Shown here: piece by piece, positions 1 to 10,214 of the stretch
Layout: each line of letters starts with the position of its first letter
How positions within the stretch are numbered: the first letter of the stretch is position 1
Assembly: GCF_011684115.1 (NCBI RefSeq)
Contig: NZ_JAADJV010000005.1
Coordinates: 1-64,000 of the forward strand
Length of the DNA stretch: 64,000 nt
Source of the DNA: Rahnella aceris
Lineage (GTDB): Bacteria > Pseudomonadota > Gammaproteobacteria > Enterobacterales > Enterobacteriaceae
Direction: 5' to 3'
Notes under the pieces: model-generated
Told to the model about the DNA's origin: nothing
What the model saw: the letters and a program-made list of their open reading frames with translations, nothing else
The model's database searches: none
Program-made: the position numbers and the translations under genes

Positions 1-15
1 GCTTTCCTCATTCAG

Positions 16-141
16 TGTCAACCGTTTATTTTATCCGGTTGCCGCTGTTTTTAATCTTTCCGACCCGGTCACTTCGTGATGTTGTTCACGTTGTTCCCTG
101 TCGATGGAGCGGCATTATAGGGAGTTCTCAGCAGGCCGCAA
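16..141 (-). promoter_or_regulatory. rRNA operon promoters P1 and P2 (rrnG-like), operon outside window
   Basis: Read on the minus strand, a TATAAT -10 (positions 114-119) follows a TTGCGG -35 (136-141) with 16-nt spacing. The surrounding ACTCCC-TATAAT-GC and GC-rich discriminator are typical of enterobacterial rrn P1 promoters under growth-rate and ppGpp control. About 100 nt downstream a TTGACA (16-21) matches the -35 of rrn P2, whose -10 would fall beyond the left edge. AT-rich DNA upstream of P1 (about 150-215) could be an UP element with Fis sites. In E. coli rrnG lies in this place next to clpB in the same orientation. The rRNA genes themselves are not in the window. Confidence 0.85.
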
Positions 142-213
142 GGGCTAATTTCACTTTTCCTACCAAGCGTTCATAAATTCACCAAATGAATAAGTAACAC
201 ACAAGTAATGCAT

Positions 214-245
214 AAAAAACGGGCTCCGAATGACTCCGGAGCCCG
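214..245 (-). terminator. Rho-independent terminator of clpB
   Basis: A 9-bp GC-rich stem (220-228 with 237-245) is followed on the minus strand by six U residues. It lies 24 nt past the clpB stop codon and separates clpB from the rrn promoters. Confidence 0.9.
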
Positions 246-268
246 TTATAAGGCCGCTACTTATCTAT

Positions 269-2842
269 TTACTGTCTTGCGATGATGTGATCATTTTCCA
301 CATCGACAGTAATTGGTTTGCCTGGGATCAGCTTGCCAGACAAGATTTGCTGAGCCAGCGGGTTCTCAATCTCCTGCTGGATGGCACGTTTCAATGGACG
401 CGCACCATAAACCGGGTCAAATCCTGTGTTACCCAGCAGTTCCAGCGCCGCATCGGTCAGCGTTGCCGTGTAGCCGTGTTCTTCTAAGCGTTTATACAAA
501 CGTGCCAGCTGGATCTTGGCGATATTCTTGATATGCCCATGACCCAGCGGATGGAACACAACCACTTCATCTATACGGTTGATGAATTCCGGACGGAAGC
601 TGTGTGTGACCACTTCCATTACCGACGCTTTCATCTGCGCATAGCTGGCCTCACCGAAGTGCTGCTGAATAATGTCAGAGCCCAGGTTAGAGGTCATGAT
701 GACAACCGTGTTGCGGAAATCAACTGTTCTCCCCTGCCCGTCAGTTAAACGGCCGTCATCCAGCACCTGCAATAAGATGTTGAAGACATCCGGGTGCGCC
801 TTCTCAACTTCATCTAACAAGATGACAGAGTAAGGACGACGACGAACCGCTTCGGTCAGGTAACCCCCTTCCTCATAACCGACATAACCCGGAGGCGCAC
901 CGACCAGACGTGAAACGGAGTGTTTTTCCATAAACTCTGACATATCGATGCGAACCATCGCGTCATCGCTGTTAAACAGGAATGTCGCCAGCGCTTTACA
1001 CAGCTCTGTTTTACCCACACCGGTCGGACCGAGGAACAGGAATGACCCGATCGGACGGTTTGGATCTGACAATCCTGCGCGGCTACGACGAATGGCATTC
1101 GATACTGCTTCTACCGCCTCGTTCTGGCCAATCACACGGTTATGAAGTTCTTCTTCCATACGCAGCAGTTTTTCACGTTCACTTTCAAGCATCCGGGCAA
1201 CCGGAATACCGGTCCAGCGCGCCAGCACGTCGGCAATTTCCACATCTGTCACACGGTTGCGCAGCAGCTTCATGGTTTTACCGTCTGCCTGAGTCGCCGC
1301 TGCCAGCTGTTTTTCCAGTTCCGGGATTTTACCGTACTGCAATTCTGACATACGGCCCAGATCGCCAACGCGGCGAGCCTGTTCAAGCGTAATCTTTGCC
1401 TGCTCCAGCTCGGCTTTAATATTCTGCGTGCCGGTCAGGGATGCTTTCTCAGCTTTCCACTCTTCTTCCAGCTCAGAATATTCACGCTCTTTCTGGCTCA
1501 GTTCGGTTTCCAGCATTTCCAGACGTTTCACACTGGCATCATCAGACTCTTTTTTCAGCGCCTGCTGTTCCAGTTTGAGCTGAATAATACGGCGATCGAG
1601 ACGGTCCAGAGACTCCGGTTTAGAGTCCATCTGCATACGAATGCTGGATGCCGCTTCATCTATAAGGTCGATTGCTTTATCCGGTAACTGACGATCCGAG
1701 ATATAACGGTGCGACAGTGTGGCCGCCGCAACGATAGCCGGGTCAGTAATCTGTACATGGTGATGCAGCTCATAGCGTTCTTTCAGACCACGCAAGATAG
1801 CGATGGTGTCTTCAACAGAAGGCTCGGCAACAAACACTTTCTGGAAACGACGCTCTAACGCCGCATCCTTCTCGATGAACTGACGATATTCATTTAATGT
1901 CGTCGCACCTACACAGTGAAGTTCACCACGCGCCAGAGCCGGTTTCAGCATATTGCCGGCATCCATTGCGCCATCGGCTTTACCCGCACCGACCATGGTA
2001 TGCAATTCGTCGATAAACAGAATGACGTTGCCTTCCTGTTTAGCCAGATCACTCAGCACGCCTTTCAGACGTTCTTCAAATTCACCGCGATACTTGGCAC
2101 CGGCAACCAATGCACCCATGTCTAATGAAAGCACACGTTTATTTTTCAGACCTTCCGGCACTTCACCATTAATGATGCGCTGTGCCAGTCCTTCCGCAAT
2201 CGCGGTTTTACCGACACCTGGCTCACCAATCAGCACCGGGTTATTTTTGGTACGACGTTGCAGAACCTGAATAGTCCGGCGAATTTCTTCATCACGACCG
2301 ATGACCGGATCCAGTTTGCCCTGCTCGGCACGTTCGGTCAGATCGATAGTGAATTTTTTTAATGCCTGACGCTGGTCTTCGGCATTCTGGTCATCCACTT
2401 TCTCACCCCCACGCATTTGATCGATAGCCGCTGTGATTTTCTCGGCCGTTGTACCGCAGGCTTTTAACAGATCCGTTAAAGAGCCGTGGTCTTTCATCAC
2501 GGCCAGAACAAACAGTTCTGAAGAGATGAAAGTATCGGCACGTTGTTGTGCCAGCTTGTCACAAAGATTTAAAACACGTACCAGCTCATGGGATGGTTGA
2601 ACATCACCGCCGGTACCTTCAACTTGCGGCAAACGCCCCAAAGCCTGATCAACGTCCGTGCGCAGTTTCTGGGTATCTATCCCAGCCGCCGTTAATAAAG
2701 GACGTACGGTTCCGCCTTCCTGAGTAAGCAAAGCACTCATCAGGTGAACAGGTTCGATAAATTGATTGTCGCGCCCGAGCGCGAGTGACTGAGCATCCGC
2801 GAGGGCAAGCTGGAATTTGCTGGTAAGACGATCCAGACGCAT
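269..2842 (-). CDS. clpB: ClpB disaggregase (AAA+ chaperone)
   Basis: This is the hexameric ATPase that, with DnaK, pulls polypeptides out of aggregates after heat shock, in the cytosol. The 857 residues equal the E. coli length. The order is N-terminal Clp domain (about 1-145), NBD1 with Walker A GEPGVGKT (about 206) and Walker B ILFIDE, a coiled-coil middle domain (about 410-520), and NBD2 with GPTGVGKT (about 605) and VILLDE. The start MRLDRL is chosen over an in-frame ATG seven codons upstream because GGAGGTGTT precedes it and it matches the family. A sigma-32 promoter lies upstream. It is monocistronic, with its own terminator. Confidence 0.98.
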   Translation of the reverse strand: MRLDRLTSKFQLALADAQSLALGRDNQFIEPVHLMSALLTQEGGTVRPLLTAAGIDTQKLRTDVDQALGRLPQVEGTGGDVQPSHELVRVLNLCDKLAQQRADTFISSELFVLAVMKDHGSLTDLLKACGTTAEKITAAIDQMRGGEKVDDQNAEDQRQALKKFTIDLTERAEQGKLDPVIGRDEEIRRTIQVLQRRTKNNPVLIGEPGVGKTAIAEGLAQRIINGEVPEGLKNKRVLSLDMGALVAGAKYRGEFEERLKGVLSDLAKQEGNVILFIDELHTMVGAGKADGAMDAGNMLKPALARGELHCVGATTLNEYRQFIEKDAALERRFQKVFVAEPSVEDTIAILRGLKERYELHHHVQITDPAIVAAATLSHRYISDRQLPDKAIDLIDEAASSIRMQMDSKPESLDRLDRRIIQLKLEQQALKKESDDASVKRLEMLETELSQKEREYSELEEEWKAEKASLTGTQNIKAELEQAKITLEQARRVGDLGRMSELQYGKIPELEKQLAAATQADGKTMKLLRNRVTDVEIADVLARWTGIPVARMLESEREKLLRMEEELHNRVIGQNEAVEAVSNAIRRSRAGLSDPNRPIGSFLFLGPTGVGKTELCKALATFLFNSDDAMVRIDMSEFMEKHSVSRLVGAPPGYVGYEEGGYLTEAVRRRPYSVILLDEVEKAHPDVFNILLQVLDDGRLTDGQGRTVDFRNTVVIMTSNLGSDIIQQHFGEASYAQMKASVMEVVTHSFRPEFINRIDEVVVFHPLGHGHIKNIAKIQLARLYKRLEEHGYTATLTDAALELLGNTGFDPVYGARPLKRAIQQEIENPLAQQILSGKLIPGKPITVDVENDHIIARQ

Positions 2843-2880
2843 AACACCTCCAATACTGAACAAAATTGCTACTGGAGATT

Positions 2881-2908
2881 AGATGAGGTCAACCCTCACG
2901 TTTTCAAG
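2881..2908 (-). promoter_or_regulatory. Sigma-32 heat-shock promoter of clpB
   Basis: On the minus strand CTTGAAA (2902-2908) is followed after 13 nt by CCTCATCT (2881-2888). This fits the sigma-32 consensus and closely resembles the E. coli clpB promoter. Confidence 0.8.
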
Positions 2909-2972
2909 GTTATCTTGGCAGTATATTCAGAGGACAGCTGTTATGCGTGATGGATCGTCTTGATTCGATAGG

Positions 2973-3710
2973 TTATATCAGCCAAATTAAACTTGCCAGC
3001 CGTCCGGTAATTCCGTCGCGCCGATAAGAGTAAAATTTGTTGCTGTCTGTCACAGTGCAATATTCACCGCCGTAGAGGGCGGTGATACCCGCAGCTTGCA
3101 AGCGAAACCGTGCAAGCTGGTAAATGTCGGCCATGAATTTGGCACCTGCAGGTCTGAAAGCGACGGATACGGCAGAGTCCACAGCCATAAAGGCTTCGCG
3201 AACTTCGCCGCCAACTTCAAAATGCGCAGGACCAATTGCCGGTCCCATCCACGCCATGATTTCTGCGGGAGCCGCCTCAAAGCAGGCAACCGTATTTTCC
3301 AACACGCCTGCACACAAACCACGCCAGCCCGCATGCGCTGCAGCGACTTCATCGCCGTTTTTACTGCAAAACAGAACCGGTAAACAATCGGCTGTCATTG
3401 CTGCACAGACAACGCCTGGCTCGCGGGTATAGGCCGCATCGGCAATCTGTGTCGGAATAAGGGGGGTTTGCGATGATAAACGAACCACGTCGGTGCCATG
3501 AACCTGCTCAAGCCAGTGTGGCGAAGCAGGCAGACCGCCCAGCTCGATCAACCGCTGGCGGTTCAGCGCAACATGCTCAGGAGAATCCCCGACATGACTG
3601 CCGAGGTTAAGCGAACCGTAAGGAGGCAAACTGACACCTCCTTCGCGGGTTGTCGCACATGACCGCACCGATGCCGGTTGCGGCCACTGAGGCTGGATAA
3701 GCACGCTCAT
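2973..3710 (-). CDS. pgeF: PgeF (YfiH) peptidoglycan editing factor, laccase-domain protein
   Basis: A 245-residue protein of the DUF152/YfiH family, cytosolic, known in E. coli to hydrolyse mis-made UDP-MurNAc-L-Ser and so keep L-alanine at position 1 of the peptidoglycan stem. The zinc-site motifs are visible: EQVHGTD (His near 71), MTADCLPV (Cys near 107) and AAHAGWRG (His near 124). Its start overlaps the rluD stop by one base (TAATG), which indicates translational coupling in an rluD-pgeF operon. Assignment by family motifs is firm; the editing role rests on the E. coli homologue. Confidence 0.95.
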   Translation of the reverse strand: MSVLIQPQWPQPASVRSCATTREGGVSLPPYGSLNLGSHVGDSPEHVALNRQRLIELGGLPASPHWLEQVHGTDVVRLSSQTPLIPTQIADAAYTREPGVVCAAMTADCLPVLFCSKNGDEVAAAHAGWRGLCAGVLENTVACFEAAPAEIMAWMGPAIGPAHFEVGGEVREAFMAVDSAVSVAFRPAGAKFMADIYQLARFRLQAAGITALYGGEYCTVTDSNKFYSYRRDGITGRLASLIWLI

Positions 3711-4687
3711 TACCAGTTCATCTGGTCCTTGAACTCTTCGGTATCCGCTTTAAGCGCATTGATCAGGTCAACCATATCCTGCGGAAGTGGCGCATGCCAT
3801 TCCATCTGAATACCAGTGACCGGATGATAAAGACGCAGCATGGTAGCGTGAAGAGCCTGACGATCGAATCCGCGCAGCATATTAATGAACGGTTCTGAAG
3901 CACCTTTTGGCAGACGTGGACGGCCACCATACAGTTGATCGCCTAACAAAGGATGGTTAATGTGCGCCATATGCACGCGGATCTGGTGTGTACGACCGGA
4001 CTCCAGACGCAAGCGCAGACGCGTATGAGCACGGAAATGCTCCATGATGCGATAGTGTGTCGTCGCCGGTTTGCCAGTCGGATGAACCGCCATATGCGTA
4101 CGCTTGGTGGAATGGCGCGCAATCGGCTCATTCACTGTGCCGCCTGCCGTCATTGTACCAATCGCCACGGCTTCATATTCGCGGGTAATTTCGCGGGCCT
4201 GAAGTGCGGTCACCAGGTGCGTTTGTGCAGGCACCGACTTCGCCACCACCATCAGACCGGTGGTATCTTTATCCAGGCGATGCACGATGCCGCAGCGCGG
4301 TACATCAATAATTGCAGGATAATAATGCAGCAGCGCATTCAGTACCGTGCCATCAGGATTCCCGGCGCCCGGATGAACAACCAGATCACGGGGTTTATTG
4401 ATGACTAAAATATCAGTATCTTCATACACGATATCTAAAGCGATATCTTGTGGCAGCCAACGCGCTTCTTCTTCAATTTGCGCATCGATTGCGATAGCCT
4501 CGCCACCCAACACTTTTTCTTTTGGTTTGGTCACTTTTTTGCCATTGACCGTGACCCTGTCTTCAAGGATCCAATCTTTTATGCGAGATCTTGAATAATC
4601 AGGGAACAATTCGGCCAAAGCCTGATCTAACCGTTGACCGAGTTGAGATTCGGCCACCGTTGCGGTGAGTTGTACTTGTTGTGCCAT
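3710..4687 (-). CDS. rluD: 23S rRNA pseudouridine(1911/1915/1917) synthase RluD
   Basis: This enzyme makes three pseudouridines in helix 69 of 23S rRNA late in 50S assembly. The 325 residues contain an N-terminal S4-like RNA-binding domain (about 18-75) and the RsuA/RluA catalytic domain with HRLDKDTTGL carrying the catalytic Asp (about 139). It is divergent from bamD, with about 130 bp between them, and coupled to pgeF. The same arrangement is found in E. coli. Confidence 0.97.
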   Translation of the reverse strand: MAQQVQLTATVAESQLGQRLDQALAELFPDYSRSRIKDWILEDRVTVNGKKVTKPKEKVLGGEAIAIDAQIEEEARWLPQDIALDIVYEDTDILVINKPRDLVVHPGAGNPDGTVLNALLHYYPAIIDVPRCGIVHRLDKDTTGLMVVAKSVPAQTHLVTALQAREITREYEAVAIGTMTAGGTVNEPIARHSTKRTHMAVHPTGKPATTHYRIMEHFRAHTRLRLRLESGRTHQIRVHMAHINHPLLGDQLYGGRPRLPKGASEPFINMLRGFDRQALHATMLRLYHPVTGIQMEWHAPLPQDMVDLINALKADTEEFKDQMNW

Positions 4688-4817
4688 ATGCAGCTTCTTG
4701 GTTAACGTTGGGTTTTCACGGCGATGCCGTTTAAAATAATGTGCTATTGTAGCTGGTCTTTGTCGGGAGCTTAACGGACAGTCTCCCAGAATAACACCTG
4801 AGGATAATCAAAACGTC

Positions 4818-5552
4818 ATGACGCGTGTGAAATATCTGGTGGCAGCAGCCACGTTGAGCCTGGCGCTGGTCGGTTGCTCCAGTTCCAAAGAAACGGTTCC
4901 CGATAACCCGCCTAACGTCCTTTATGCCACTGCCCAGCAAAAGCTGCAGGACGGTAACTTTAAAGGCGCTATTGCGCAATTAGAAGCGCTGGATAACCGC
5001 TATCCGTTTGGGCCTTACTCGCAGCAAGTTCAGTTAGATCTGATTTATGCCTATTACAAGTCTGCTGACTTGCCTATGGCTCAGGCTTCTATTGATCGCT
5101 TTATGCGTCTGAACCCAACACATCCGAATATCGACTACGTCATGTATATGCGTGGTTTAACGGATATGGCGTTGGATGACAGTGCCCTGCAAGGATTTTT
5201 CGGTGTTGATCGTTCAGACCGTGATCCACAGCATGCACGTGCAGCATTCCGTGATTTCAGCCAGTTGATCCACACGTATCCAAACAGCCAGTACGCCACT
5301 GACGCGACTAAACGTTTGGTATTCCTGAAAGATCGTTTGGCGAAATACGAGCTGTCAGTGGTGCAATACTACACTAAACGCGGTGCTTACGTCGCTGTCG
5401 TTAACCGTGTAGAACAAATGCTGAAAGATTATCCGGATACGAAAGCAACGCATGATGCGCTGCCGTTGATGGAAAACGCCTACCGTGAACTGCAGCTGAA
5501 CACTCAGGCTGATAAAGTCGCGAAAATTATTGCCGCCAACAGCGCAGCATAA
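4818..5552 (+). CDS. bamD: BamD outer-membrane assembly lipoprotein
   Basis: An essential lipoprotein of the BAM complex that inserts beta-barrel proteins into the outer membrane from the periplasmic side. The N-terminal signal ends in the lipobox LVGC (Cys near 19), so the mature protein is lipid-anchored. The rest (244 residues in total) is a helical TPR scaffold; segments around [19 protein letters not shown] helices are recognisable. It is single-gene, divergent from rluD and closed by a terminator. Confidence 0.97.
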   Translation: MTRVKYLVAAATLSLALVGCSSSKETVPDNPPNVLYATAQQKLQDGNFKGAIAQLEALDNRYPFGPYSQQVQLDLIYAYYKSADLPMAQASIDRFMRLNPTHPNIDYVMYMRGLTDMALDDSALQGFFGVDRSDRDPQHARAAFRDFSQLIHTYPNSQYATDATKRLVFLKDRLAKYELSVVQYYTKRGAYVAVVNRVEQMLKDYPDTKATHDALPLMENAYRELQLNTQADKVAKIIAANSAA

Positions 5553-5570
5553 TTTTACATGTCCGTGGAC

Positions 5571-5602
5571 AAACGGTAGCTCAGGCTGCCGTTTTTTTTG
5601 GC
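5571..5602 (+). terminator. Terminator after bamD
   Basis: Inverted repeat AAACGG-t-AGC / GCT-g-CCGTTT with loop TCAG, followed by a run of eight T residues, 18 nt after the bamD stop. Confidence 0.9.
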
Positions 5603-5833
5603 TCTTTTTAGGGGATAATTGCAGAAACACAGGAAAGAATAACGTACTGATCCTATCAATCATGCCTGCTCCTGAATGAAGTCTCAAGGCCTTTCCGGCC
5701 ATTAATTACCCTGAGTCACATAAACTTCAACATTGACAAAAAGTGACAAAAAACCGCGAGTTTAGGGACGCATTTCGTAAAAAAGGCTGGTATGTTGGAT
5801 TCATCGGAGACGGAAAGAAGAGAGGTAAGTTAT

Positions 5834-6178
5834 ATGACAGTCAACATTACCAGTAAACAAATGGACATCACCCCCGCGATTCGTGAACACATCGAAGGGC
5901 GTCTGAAAAAACTGGATAAATGGCAAACTCAGCTCATTAACCCACACATAATCCTGTCGAAAGAACCTCAGGGATTTGTCGCCGATGCGACCATCAGTAC
6001 ACCAAACGGAAAACTGGTTGCCAGTGCTACGCACGATGATATGTACGCTGCGATTAACGAAATGACGACCAAACTCGAGCGCCAGCTCAATAAAGCGCAG
6101 CATAAAGGTGAGGCCCGCCGTGCAGAGTCCGGCGTCAAAGAACTCAATCTGGAACCGGTGCAGGAAGAAGAGGAATAA
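5834..6178 (+). CDS. raiA: Ribosome-associated inhibitor RaiA (YfiA)
   Basis: A 114-residue hibernation factor of the HPF/RaiA family that binds the 30S A/P sites in stationary phase or cold and stabilises inactive 70S ribosomes. The beta-alpha-beta core [19 protein letters not shown] and the acidic C-terminal tail (EPVQEEEE) match E. coli RaiA. The start is the ATG at 5834 after GAGAGGTAAG; an upstream in-frame ATG would add 14 atypical residues. It stands alone upstream of the pheA attenuator. Confidence 0.96.
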   Translation: MTVNITSKQMDITPAIREHIEGRLKKLDKWQTQLINPHIILSKEPQGFVADATISTPNGKLVASATHDDMYAAINEMTTKLERQLNKAQHKGEARRAESGVKELNLEPVQEEEE

Positions 6179-6203
6179 CCGGGTTATCCGGCATGTCAGT
6201 AAC

Positions 6204-6230
6204 AACGCGCTCTGAGGGGCGCGTTTTTTG
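6204..6230 (+). terminator. Terminator after raiA
   Basis: Seven-bp stem AACGCGC/GCGCGTT (6204-6210 with 6219-6225) followed by a T tract, 26 nt after the raiA stop. Confidence 0.9.
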
Positions 6231-6247
6231 TGTCTGAAGGAATCTTA

Positions 6248-6277
6248 TTGACACAGGGAAAACCCAGCGGTTACTTT
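6248..6277 (+). promoter_or_regulatory. Promoter of the pheLA operon
   Basis: A consensus TTGACA (6248-6253) is followed 17-18 nt later by TTACTT/TACTTT. It lies about 35 nt upstream of the leader-peptide start, as expected for the pheA control region. Confidence 0.65.
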
Positions 6278-6312
6278 AAGACTCTGATCAAACTTATGGA
6301 AACAACGTATAC

Positions 6313-6360
6313 ATGAATACCCGTCTGTTTTTCTTCGCATTCTTTTTTACCTTCCCCTGA
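6313..6360 (+). CDS. pheL: pheA leader peptide PheL
   Basis: A 15-residue leader [15 protein letters not shown] with seven phenylalanines. Ribosome stalling on the Phe codons when charged tRNA-Phe is scarce favours the antiterminator and allows pheA transcription. E. coli PheL is [15 protein letters not shown], so residues 6-15 are the same and only the first residues differ. Confidence 0.95.
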   Translation: [15 protein letters not shown]

Positions 6361-6362
6361 TT

Positions 6363-6434
6363 GGGAGGCGTTTCGTCGCGAAAGAATGAATGCGAAGACG
6401 AACAACAAAGCCTCCTGAAAAGGGGGCTTTTTTT
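6363..6434 (+). promoter_or_regulatory. pheA transcription attenuator
   Basis: The terminator is a GC-rich hairpin (about 6407-6427) followed by seven T residues. GGGAGGC at 6363-6369 overlaps the end of pheL and can pair with GCCTCC at 6410-6415, which would break the terminator. This gives the two alternative structures expected of an attenuator controlled by the preceding Phe-rich peptide. Confidence 0.88.
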
Positions 6435-6489
6435 ATGCCTGCGTTTCACACATTTTGCTGAAAGAAAGAACATCTAAAAGGGTAATAAC

Positions 6490-7644
6490 ATGACCGAGAA
6501 CTCATTACTGGCTCTGCGCGAACGCATCAGCGCATTAGACCTGAAATTGCTGGCCCTGCTGGCAGAACGACGTACGATGGCGATTGAGGTCGCGCAATCC
6601 AAAATGCACTCTCACCGCCCTATCCGCGATAAAGAACGCGAAGCAGAACTGATTAACACACTGATTCAGGAAGGGAAAAAACAGGGGCTGGACGGCCATT
6701 ACATCACCCGCGTTTATCAGCTAATCATTGAAGATTCCGTTCTCACACAGCAGGCACTCCTGCAGCAACATCTGAATAAAACCTCTTCTGATTCAGCCCG
6801 CATCGCTTTCCTCGGTCCGAAAGGTTCATATTCACATCTCGCTGCCCGTCAGTTTGCCGCACGTCATTTCGACCAGTTCATCGAATGTGGCTGCCAGAAA
6901 TTCCAGGATATCTTTTCTCAGGTTGAAACCGGCCAGGCTGATTACGCGGTATTGCCGATTGAAAATACCAGTTCCGGCTCAATCAATGACGTTTATGACC
7001 TGCTGCAACACACCAGTTTGTCAATTGTGGGCGAGCTGACAAACCCTATCGATCATTGCGTTCTGGTGGCGGCAGACACGGATTTGTCGCAGATTCAGAC
7101 GGTTTACAGCCATCCGCAACCCTTCCAGCAATGCAGCCAGTTCATTAACCGCTTCCCTCACTGGAAAATTGAATACTGCGAAAGCACTGCGGCGGCGATG
7201 GAAAAAGTGGCGGCAGCCAACTCTTCGCACGTGGCTGCGCTGGGCAGCGAAGCCGGTGGTGCATTGTACAAATTGCAGGTGCTCGAACACAACCTGGCGA
7301 ACCAGCAGGAAAACATCACCCGCTTCATTATTCTGGCGCGCAAAGCCATTGAAGTGACAGACCAGGTTCCGGCTAAAACCACGCTGATTATGGCCACTGG
7401 CCAGCAAGCGGGGGCGCTGGTGAACGCGCTTCTGGTGCTGCGTGATCAGGGCATCATCATGACCAAGCTGGAATCACGTCCGATCAACGGTAATCCGTGG
7501 GAAGAGATGTTTTATATCGATGTGCAGGCAAACCTGCGTTCAGAAGAGATGAAAAAGGCGCTGAAGGATCTGGCTCCAATCACACGCTCGCTGAAAGTTC
7601 TCGGCTGTTATCCAAGCGAAAACGTCGTTTCCGTCGACCTGTAA
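6490..7644 (+). CDS. pheA: Chorismate mutase / prephenate dehydratase (P-protein)
   Basis: A bifunctional enzyme converting chorismate to prephenate and then phenylpyruvate, committing flux to phenylalanine. The 384 residues carry an AroQ chorismate mutase (about 1-95), a prephenate dehydratase domain (about 105-285, with [15 protein letters not shown] and a [10 protein letters not shown] motif), and a C-terminal ACT domain with [10 protein letters not shown] and the ESRP motif for phenylalanine feedback inhibition. Expression is set by the pheL attenuator. It converges on tyrA-aroF, as in E. coli. Confidence 0.98.
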   Translation: MTENSLLALRERISALDLKLLALLAERRTMAIEVAQSKMHSHRPIRDKEREAELINTLIQEGKKQGLDGHYITRVYQLIIEDSVLTQQALLQQHLNKTSSDSARIAFLGPKGSYSHLAARQFAARHFDQFIECGCQKFQDIFSQVETGQADYAVLPIENTSSGSINDVYDLLQHTSLSIVGELTNPIDHCVLVAADTDLSQIQTVYSHPQPFQQCSQFINRFPHWKIEYCESTAAAMEKVAAANSSHVAALGSEAGGALYKLQVLEHNLANQQENITRFIILARKAIEVTDQVPAKTTLIMATGQQAGALVNALLVLRDQGIIMTKLESRPINGNPWEEMFYIDVQANLRSEEMKKALKDLAPITRSLKVLGCYPSENVVSVDL

Positions 7645-7658
7645 TTTTCCACAAACAA

Positions 7659-7695
7659 AAAGGGCGCTGCATACAACTGCAACGCCCTTCTTTTC
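7659..7695. terminator. Terminator between convergent pheA and tyrA
   Basis: A long inverted repeat AAGGGCG...CGCCCTT with inner TGCA/TGCA pairing lies between the pheA and tyrA stop codons and has pyrimidine tracts on both sides. It probably ends both transcripts. Confidence 0.8.
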
Positions 7696-7721
7696 ATTTA
7701 CAGACAGCATTTCCGAAAAGC

Positions 7722-8843
7722 TTACTTGCGATTGTCGTTGGCCTGACGGAGTAACGCACCACTTTCTTTCAGGAAACGCGGTGCATAATCACCGAACCAG
7801 TGCTCAACCTGCCTGAACTTATCGATAAACGCCTGTTTATCACCCGTTTCCAGCAGAGCAAGTGCATCGCCAAAACGCTGATAGTAACGTTTGATCAGCG
7901 CCAGATTACTTTCTGACGACATAATAATATCAGCGTAAAGCTGCGGATCCTGTGCAAACAAGCGACCAACCATCGCCAGTTCGAGGCGATAGATCGGTGA
8001 AGACAGAGCCAGCAACTGTTCGATTTCAACGTTTTCTTCTGATAAATGCATGCCATAAGCAAACGTTGCAAAGTGGCGTAACGCCTGAATGAACGCCATG
8101 TTCTGGTCGTGCTCGACCGCACTGATTTTATGCAGGCGAGCACCCCAGACCTGTAACTGCTCCAGCAACCACTGATAGGCCTGAGGTTCACGACCATCGC
8201 AGTACACCACAACCTGTTTTGCCAGGCTGCTGACATCCGGCCCAAACATAGGATGCAAGCCAAGCACCGGACCTTCATGCACCGCCAGCATCGCCTGCAG
8301 CGGACGATTTTTCACTGACGCCAGATCCACCAGAATACAGTCATCCGGCAGTTTTGGCAGACGTGCGATCACTTCTTCAGTCAGATGGATCGGTACGCTG
8401 ACAATCACCATTCCGGCATCCGCCAGTAATGTTTCTGCCTGCGGCCAGTCTTCCTGCTCCAGCACTTTTACCTGATAACCGGAAAGTTCAAGCAGACGAG
8501 TGAACAAGCGCCCCATCTGCCCGTTTCCGCCAATAATCACCACCGGGCGCAATGCCGGATGCAATGTTTTGAAGCCTTTATCGTTTTCGCTTGAGTAGGA
8601 CTCACGCATCACGCGGCGCAATACATCTTCAATCAGATCGGGCGGAACACCGAGGTTCTGCGCTTCCTGACGGCGTGAAGCCAGCATTGCCGCTTCCCGT
8701 TCAGGGACATAAATCGGCAAACCATAACGACTTTTGACTTCCCCGACTTCTGCCACCAGCGCAAGACGCCGTGATAAGAGATCTAACAACGCTTTATCAA
8801 CGTCGTCGATCTGATCGCGCAACGCGTTAAGTTCTGCCACCAT
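7722..8843 (-). CDS. tyrA: Chorismate mutase / prephenate dehydrogenase (T-protein)
   Basis: A bifunctional enzyme of tyrosine synthesis that turns chorismate into prephenate and then 4-hydroxyphenylpyruvate with NAD. It has 373 residues, the E. coli length. An AroQ mutase domain (about 1-90) precedes the dehydrogenase domain with the nucleotide-binding loop [11 protein letters not shown] (about 104-114) and LHPMFGPDV (His near 197). It lies six bases downstream of aroF, forming the TyrR-regulated aroF-tyrA operon. Confidence 0.98.
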   Translation of the reverse strand: MVAELNALRDQIDDVDKALLDLLSRRLALVAEVGEVKSRYGLPIYVPEREAAMLASRRQEAQNLGVPPDLIEDVLRRVMRESYSSENDKGFKTLHPALRPVVIIGGNGQMGRLFTRLLELSGYQVKVLEQEDWPQAETLLADAGMVIVSVPIHLTEEVIARLPKLPDDCILVDLASVKNRPLQAMLAVHEGPVLGLHPMFGPDVSSLAKQVVVYCDGREPQAYQWLLEQLQVWGARLHKISAVEHDQNMAFIQALRHFATFAYGMHLSEENVEIEQLLALSSPIYRLELAMVGRLFAQDPQLYADIIMSSESNLALIKRYYQRFGDALALLETGDKQAFIDKFRQVEHWFGDYAPRFLKESGALLRQANDNRK

Positions 8844-8849
8844 AAAAAC

Positions 8850-9926
8850 TTACTCTCCTGCGATTCGTGCCGCCAGCGCGTCGCCCAGTTCCTGATGCAT
8901 CGTGCGCAGCAGGTTTTCCGTGGTTTCCCAGTTAATGCAGGCATCCGTAACAGACACACCGTATTTCATTTCTGAACGCGGTTGTTCAGAAGACTGGCTG
9001 CCTTCGTTCAGATGACTTTCCAGCATCAGCCCCGTGATAGAGCGGTTACCGGCTTTAATCTGATCGATGACAGACTGAGCCACAACAGGCTGGCGACGAT
9101 AGTCTTTGTTTGAGTTACCGTGACTGCAATCTATCATCAAGGAAGGATGGAGTCCCGCATCGGCCATCTGTTTTTCACAGGCCTGAACGTCCTGCTCGCT
9201 GTAGTTTGGCATTTTGCCGCCGCGCAAAATCACATGCCCGTCCGGGTTGCCCTGAGTCTGCAACAGGCAAACCTGACCGGCCTGATTGATCCCCACAAAG
9301 CGGTGCGCCATTTCTGCAGCACGCATCGCATTGATCGCCGTACCCAGGCTGCCGTCAGTCCCGTTCTTGAAGCCCACAGGCATTGACAGACCAGACGCCA
9401 TTTCGCGGTGAGTCTGAGATTCGGTCGTACGCGCACCGATTGCTGACCAGCTGAACAGATCACCTAAGTATTGCGGACTGTTGGGATCCAGCGCTTCTGT
9501 TGCCAGCGGTAACCCCATGCCGACCAGTTGCAGCAACAAATCACGGGCAATGTGCAGACCCGCCTCCACATCAAACGTGCCGTCCATGTGCGGATCGTTA
9601 ATTAACCCTTTCCAGCCGACAGTGGTCCGCGGTTTTTCAAAGTAAACACGCATCACGATGTACAAACGATCGCTGAGTTCGGCCGCCAGTGTTTTCAGGT
9701 GACGCGCGTAATCCAGCGCCGCATCCACGTCATGAATTGAGCAAGGGCCACACACCACCAGAAGACGAGGATCACGACCATGGACGATATCCGCGATGGT
9801 TTTACGTGCTTCGGAAATACTGTTTTCGTCGCTGACGCTTAAAGGAAAACGGTTTTTCAGCTCTTCAGGAGTGATAAGGATTTGTTCGGCAGTGATATGA
9901 ACATTATTCAGGGCGTCTTTTTGCAT
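8850..9926 (-). CDS. aroF: 3-deoxy-7-phosphoheptulonate (DAHP) synthase, tyrosine-sensitive type
   Basis: It catalyses the first step of the shikimate pathway from PEP and erythrose-4-phosphate. The 358 residues show class I signatures: VCGPCSIHD (about 59), FEKPRTTVGWKGLIND (about 95), GFKNGTDG and MIDCSHGNS with metal ligands. The AroF assignment (not AroG/H) rests on the operon with tyrA and on upstream TyrR boxes. Tyrosine feedback is known for the E. coli enzyme and inferred here. Confidence 0.96.
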   Translation of the reverse strand: MQKDALNNVHITAEQILITPEELKNRFPLSVSDENSISEARKTIADIVHGRDPRLLVVCGPCSIHDVDAALDYARHLKTLAAELSDRLYIVMRVYFEKPRTTVGWKGLINDPHMDGTFDVEAGLHIARDLLLQLVGMGLPLATEALDPNSPQYLGDLFSWSAIGARTTESQTHREMASGLSMPVGFKNGTDGSLGTAINAMRAAEMAHRFVGINQAGQVCLLQTQGNPDGHVILRGGKMPNYSEQDVQACEKQMADAGLHPSLMIDCSHGNSNKDYRRQPVVAQSVIDQIKAGNRSITGLMLESHLNEGSQSSEQPRSEMKYGVSVTDACINWETTENLLRTMHQELGDALAARIAGE

Positions 9927-10014
9927 GATCGTGTTCCGTTATAAGGAAAATGGGCTGCCACGGCGGCATCTGCGGACAACATTAACACAGCACGTAAACT
10001 TAGCAAGCCTTAGT

Positions 10015-10074
10015 TGTAAACTTAACATTACCATTTCACCATTGATATGCAGACAACGGAAAGTTAACTTTACA
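10015..10074 (-). promoter_or_regulatory. TyrR boxes upstream of aroF-tyrA
   Basis: CGGAAA-GTTAAC-TTTACA (10057-10074) fits the TyrR consensus TGTAAA-N6-TTTACA with a perfect right half. A second, weaker match TGTAAA-CTTAAC-ATTACC lies at 10015-10032. Both are 90-150 nt upstream of the aroF start, so tyrosine-dependent repression as in E. coli is likely. Confidence 0.65.
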
Positions 10075-10214
10075 TAAAAAGCGAATCAGACGAAAAGGAT
10101 GTACCGTAAATATTACACATGGTTTGTCAGCGGTGAAAAAGGAATTTCAGGGGAGGGAAGGAGAACAACGTCAGAAATACCCTCAGCAACAGGGAGCTGC
10201 TGAGGAGACGAAAT

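Noticed and set aside
10181..10205. Terminator of the repressor gene
   Set aside because: CCTCAGCA/TGCTGAGG is a good hairpin just past the gene, but no U tract follows on the minus strand, so I did not call it a terminator.
10075..10214. Integrase or attL remnant left of the repressor
   Set aside because: No reading frame with tyrosine-recombinase motifs, and no repeat shared with the region right of ogr was found by eye.
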